In this document: positions 59,701 through 64,000 of the stretch, piece after piece
Layout of the letters: each line of letters opens with the position of its first letter
Numbering within the stretch: position 1 is the stretch's first letter
Assembly (NCBI GenBank): GCA_038380795.1
Contig: CM076260.1
Span: 80,513,843-80,577,842 of the forward strand
DNA length: 64,000 nt
Source: Pyrocephalus nanus
Lineage: Eukaryota > Chordata > Aves > Passeriformes > Tyrannidae
Direction of reading: 5' to 3'
The notes under the pieces: generated by a model
Databases searched by the model: none
Seen by the model: only the letters and a program-made list of their open reading frames with translations
What the model was told of the DNA's origin: nothing
Made by a program: the position numbers and the translations under genes

Positions 59701-62700
59701 GAAAAGCAACTAAAGCAAGTGCCAGATGAACCAGATGTTAGTATCTTTCTCACCATCACCTGTCAAACTGGGCATATTCATTGGAAAAATGGGGATTTGT
59801 TTTTAAAATGCTTTTCTCATAACCAAATAAGGTAAGATGAAACTAATAGAGCAAAGGAAATATGTCCCTTGTACAGATCCTTGTCAAAATCAGTACCATC
59901 CCATGCAAATTCACAACTTCTCCTCAGACACTGCACAGCCAAGATGCTGGAGTCCAGAATGTACAGCACGATGGACTTTTTGTCTAAAAAGCCAAACACT
60001 TCTACTTGGAACAGCTCTTTGCCTCGGAATTCTATATATCTACAACAGCAGGAGACAAGACTCATTTCTATACTGGGCTTAGGTAATCCTGTTTTCTTAA
60101 AGTAGGTTTGTTGAGTGAAGGAACTGACATAAAGTGGATATATTGTAGGAGAGGGATGGTAGGAGTAGAAAGTGTTCCATGTCTTGACCTTAGTAAGATT
60201 TTTTATACTGTCTCAGATGTCGATCTTATAAATAACTTGGGGTTTCCTGGTTTAGAGGATGTTAAGTGGCTGCAAAACTATTGAAAACCATATCGAGGGA
60301 CAGTTAAAAATTGTTTACTATCAAAATAGAAGGATCTTGTGAGAGAGGTTCTGCAAAAGACTTTTCTTGTACTACCCAGGGGTTTTTTTCATCACTTTTA
60401 TTCCTCTGGGGTGTAAAAAAAATTGCAGTGTTTGTGGCTGACACAACTCTGGAAGATACTGAGCACACCAAGAGCGAAGGTTAGAGTTTTCAGTGATCTT
60501 GCAATACTGGTTTGATAGTTTTAAAACAATAGATTTGATTCAATAAAGACAATGGCAAAATACTATACTTGCTAAGACCAAATGTAAAAGACAAGCTGGA
60601 AAATGGGCTGCATATAGGGAGAGTGCTGGTAGCTGGCAAACTAAGCATGAGCCAATGATGTCAGGCTGTTGGGAAAAAGGCAAATATTAAAATGTAATGT
60701 GGGAGTGGGAATGTTGTTGGAGACACCTGAAGTAATCTTTCTGCTTTGGATGGTGTTCTATAAAAGACAAAGACAAAGCAGAAGCAGCCCAGAGAAAAAC
60801 AACTGTGGTCTAGAAAATACAACAAGTAGAAAGACTGAAGGACTCAAGACTTTTTAAAATAGCTAAGACAAAACCAGTGGTATCATAGCAATCTACAACT
60901 GTACAAAAAGTTGCTGCAAAGAAGAAAGTAGTAAAACATTCTCCTTGTCTACTGGGAACACAATAAGAAGCTATAGGCCTAAACAGCTGTATAGAAAATG
61001 CAGCTTAGACATTAGGGAGAGACAGAGAAGCACCGATGTGTATTAGGAATCTCAGTCAGGCCAGACAAATGTCTATCAGGAATGAGAAGAAAATCTGAGG
61101 ACTCTATGTGTCCAGGAACTGCCTGGGAATGGGAACTTGAAGCTATCTTGGTGAGAGAGGGGCTCTGATGAACTCGGCGCCAGGCCAGCTGTCACAGTTG
61201 AAACCCTAATTAAACTTGTTCCAGATTTATATTTGTATGGGGATTAGAGGACAGGACAAGGTTCAACATGACTAGATGGATTATGGTGATGACAAATGTG
61301 CAGATCCAGCAGTGCTTCATGATTACCTCTCCTATTTGACATTATCTAAAGGGCAGCGGTACTCAAATATTAGGAGATTGTTTGTTGTTTTATCTAAGCA
61401 GTAGTGTGTCAAAGGCTTAGCCAGCCAAAGCATATATTTCAGAAAGGTATCTTACTCTTTTCTTCTTCAGAAATAATCACATGATATTTATGAAAACTCA
61501 CTTTGTTCCTGTTGCTAAACTGTGGGTGTCTGCCAAAAGCGTGAAGTGTGTTCCAGAGTAACTTTAAGCAGACACTGTGTTATGCACTCTGAAAACTCCC
61601 TGCTCTGGAGCAGAGTGCAAAGAGTTCACAGGGGCTGAGAGCATGAGCAGAACACAAGGAGGCATCTAAGCGAAAAGTGGTACAAAATCCAAGGACAAGC
61701 AAATCTGTGCTCTTATAGCTGCACTTAGCTGATTAAGTGTAATTATTTTCCAAAAATTGTCCACATGGGTATGAGAAATTACCATTTGGTAAGCTATCCC
61801 TCTTCAAAGTTAAAGCTTTGTCTGACTGTATCCAACCAACACACACTAGACTCTGGAGTTGCAACTGGATTTGTAAGACACATGACTAGTAGTTTTTAAA
61901 ATACTCTTAACTGGCTTTTCCCACTCTAGTAGTTCCTTCTTTTCCTCCTTTATGTCTGAATTCCTGTTCTGTCTGCATTTTGCTTTTCCAGTCTTCCTGA
62001 CATTGTTCCTTCTTTGTCCTTCCTTCTTCATATTCTCACCTCTTTATGGCTCTCAGTGTGCTCACAGAACTGTGAGAAAACTGAGGCTGTAAACTGAAGT
62101 AGTTTCTCTTTAGCTCCATTTTATAGATGCTGTCATCAAAACCAGTTTGAAACCTTGCCTCTGCTGAGAGTGCTTTTCTCACCATGCAGCAGATTACTGA
62201 TAAAGGGATTTTTGATCATTTCACCGCAGTCCCCAGAGTATGTAAGTGCCTCACTGGGTCGTCTTCTTCCATATTTGTTATGATACAATGAAATTTGTTA
62301 CAATACAGTGGAACTGAAAGATTCAGTAATAAACCTCTGCAGCAGTTTAGGCCTGTTGTGTTTTTGGGAAAGTCTTCTTCATAACTAAAATGGCCAGAAA
62401 TACTGACGTTTGTTTGGTTTTGATTTTTTTTTAATAGGAAAAACATTTCAGCTTTTTTAAAGCTGAAAACTTTAATTTCTAAATCCTTTGGGTCACATTT
62501 TGAAGAACATTGGTTGAAATATCTTACATTTGGAAGGTTAGTATTCCAAATTTCTTCTGAAACTGAATGACCTCATTACCATGGCACTACGTGTACACAG
62601 GGAGGAAAAAATTTGAGATGACCAGGTCAGGTCCTGAGTTTGTACTTACTAAGTCCTCTGATCATTCTCATGTATCCTCTTTTTTTTTTTTTTTTCTTAA

Positions 62701-62708
62701 GGCTTTAC

Positions 62709-62752
62709 AATCTTTCTCTCCTCATAAAATAATCTTTCTCTCCTCACAAAAT
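62709..62752. repeat. 22-base tandem duplication
   Basis: AATCTTTCTCTCCTCATAAA plus AT is followed directly by a copy differing at one base (TAAA to CAAA). Only one mismatch in 22 suggests a recent duplication. Confidence 0.9.
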
Positions 62753-63794
62753 ACATCCAAAGATTTCCTAACACTGAAAGTTGCTAAGTGAATCACTCAA
62801 CACAGTGGACAGTGTCAGTATTAAAGCGTCACTTGATACCTGGATACTGTCCCCTCACATTGACTCCTTTTCCTTTCCATTTCTTCTCACTCCTGCCCCA
62901 CTACTGCCCTAGCTGTTTTTAACAACTCTCCTACTTGTCCCTTCCTTGCTATTCTCTTCCCACCTTCTAGCCCTCACTGTAAGCCTCACAGTATTTTTTA
63001 TTTCTTGGCATTCAAGACAAGTTGTGTTTTCCCAATCCATGCTGCCAGGACTTCTGCTAGGAGATCATTTTTTGTCTGTTGCAGAAAAGTCTTGCTCTGC
63101 CCGGTGGTGCCAGCCTGGACCATACTTAGCTGGACCGCAGCCTCACACACTGTGGTTCTACTTACAGCATCAGATGAACCAGAGGAATAGGCTCTAAAAA
63201 CGTTATTTTTATGTTTGAATAGATACAAATGCATTCCTCAAACAGCTCCACCAAGTTTGAATTGCTTTCCCTGGGAACAGCCAGAGACACGTTTCACTTC
63301 AGCAACCTTAACCTGGGCCAGGTTTGAAAACGTGAACGCTTTAATAATTGTCTTTTTTTAAAAAATGTTCTAAAGAGAAGAAAATACACAGAAAAAACTC
63401 AGTAGCATAATGTAAATACAACTTTTCTTCCTCTCTGTCATTGTTCTCAGGAGTGAAAAAGGCTTTGTAGAGGTACATGCACTCTTGATAAAGAGACATT
63501 TTCCAAAGATGTTTCTGGGAGGCAGTCTCCCAGCATGGTAAATGTTGGATTTAGTTGGTGAACTCTAACACTGTTATAAGCAAATTGGTATCTTATATAC
63601 GGCAAAAGTTGACTTTGGGTGTTGCTACTTACAACAGCATGTAACATGTTTATAGAGAGTAAGTAGGAAGGAGGAGGTCAAACCTAACTTCCTTCAAATA
63701 GGACCTTTTTCCACTGTTATTGCAGGTCACATTTTGACTCCCTGCCCATCCTTAGGTATTCACATGGTAGCAACTGGTGTTTCAAAAGTTCGCA

Positions 63795-63895
63795 GCTGAC
63801 TCTTTATTTATTATTAATAAATATTAGTATTTAATAATTACATATAATAAATACTTTTATAATAAAATAATTGATAATATATTAAATATTTACAT
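63795..63895. repeat. AT-rich low-complexity block
   Basis: About 100 bases composed almost only of A and T, with repeated AATAAATA, TAATAA and ATATTAAATATT words. It contains many chance AATAAA words. Confidence 0.85.
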
Positions 63896-64000
63896 AGCTG
63901 GCTTTTCAATAAATTTGGACCTGTAGAAAAAGATACTATTTTTTCTTCTTGTCCATTGACTTGGATTTCCATTTCCTGCACTGCATATTTTAACTCAGTT

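Larger units (their letters stand above)
52574..64000 (-). other. SRD5A2: SRD5A2 intron 1 (at least 11.4 kb), exon 1 not present
   Basis: From the exon 2 acceptor to the right edge I find no GC-rich exon with an SRD5A2 N-terminal sequence ending in a His-Arg donor. Intron 1 is also very long in human. Contents: a 12-base triplicate near 53,690, a moderately GC-rich patch at 54,830-55,470 of unknown nature, T16 at 62,680-62,695, a 22-base tandem duplication at 62,709-62,752 and a very AT-rich block at about 63,795-63,895. Independent small genes cannot be excluded but none is recognisable. Confidence 0.75.

Noticed and set aside
1..64000. CRISPR arrays, bacterial operons, tRNA or rRNA genes
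   Set aside because: No regularly spaced repeats, no prokaryotic gene structure and no tRNA or rRNA sequence recognised; the window is vertebrate.

Overview
This is a vertebrate nuclear window, almost certainly from a bird. Two multi-exon genes with GT-AG introns read as AHCTF1 (ELYS) and SRD5A2. The interspersed repeats are mostly CR1 LINE fragments with the avian CR1 3' end, plus one avian-type ERV LTR fragment. Both genes lie on the minus strand, so the window reads from right to left.

Positions 1-28,700: the 5' half of AHCTF1, the nucleoporin ELYS that seeds nuclear pore assembly on chromatin. I reconstructed 24 consecutive coding exons (called exons 2-25 here, assuming one untranslated first exon). 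They run from the initiator ATG at 23,248 to the left window edge. Together they encode about 1,067 residues in one uninterrupted reading frame: all of the N-terminal beta-propeller and the alpha-helical ELYS domain. The disordered, AT-hook C-terminal half lies beyond position 1. All junctions are GT-AG and their phases agree. One intron (2,421-3,555) has U12-type signals. The gene starts in a CpG island (about 27,880-28,760) that carries a TCTCGCGAGA element, two convergent SBS (ZNF143/THAP11-type) motifs and an E2F/CHR-like pair. The exact untranslated first exon is not settled.

Positions 28,700-48,800: about 20 kb of intergenic DNA. It holds two CR1 3' ends just upstream of the CpG island, an ERV-type LTR fragment (about 30,700-31,410), homopolymer runs (one of 37 T) and small palindromes. 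I recognise no gene here.

Positions 48,800-64,000: the 3' part of SRD5A2 (steroid 5-alpha-reductase 2). Exons 2-5 are complete, with lengths of 164, 102, 151 and 67 coding bases, and end at a stop codon. Exon 1 is not in the window, so intron 1 exceeds 11.4 kb and fills the right end.

The two genes are head-to-tail, with the SRD5A2 3' end facing the AHCTF1 promoter. They are not functionally linked as far as is known. In human they lie on different chromosomes (1q44 and 2p23), so the junction is a candidate synteny breakpoint. There is no bacterial, phage or CRISPR content and no novel gene system that I can support. The most notable signals are the minor-spliceosome intron in ELYS and the promoter architecture.
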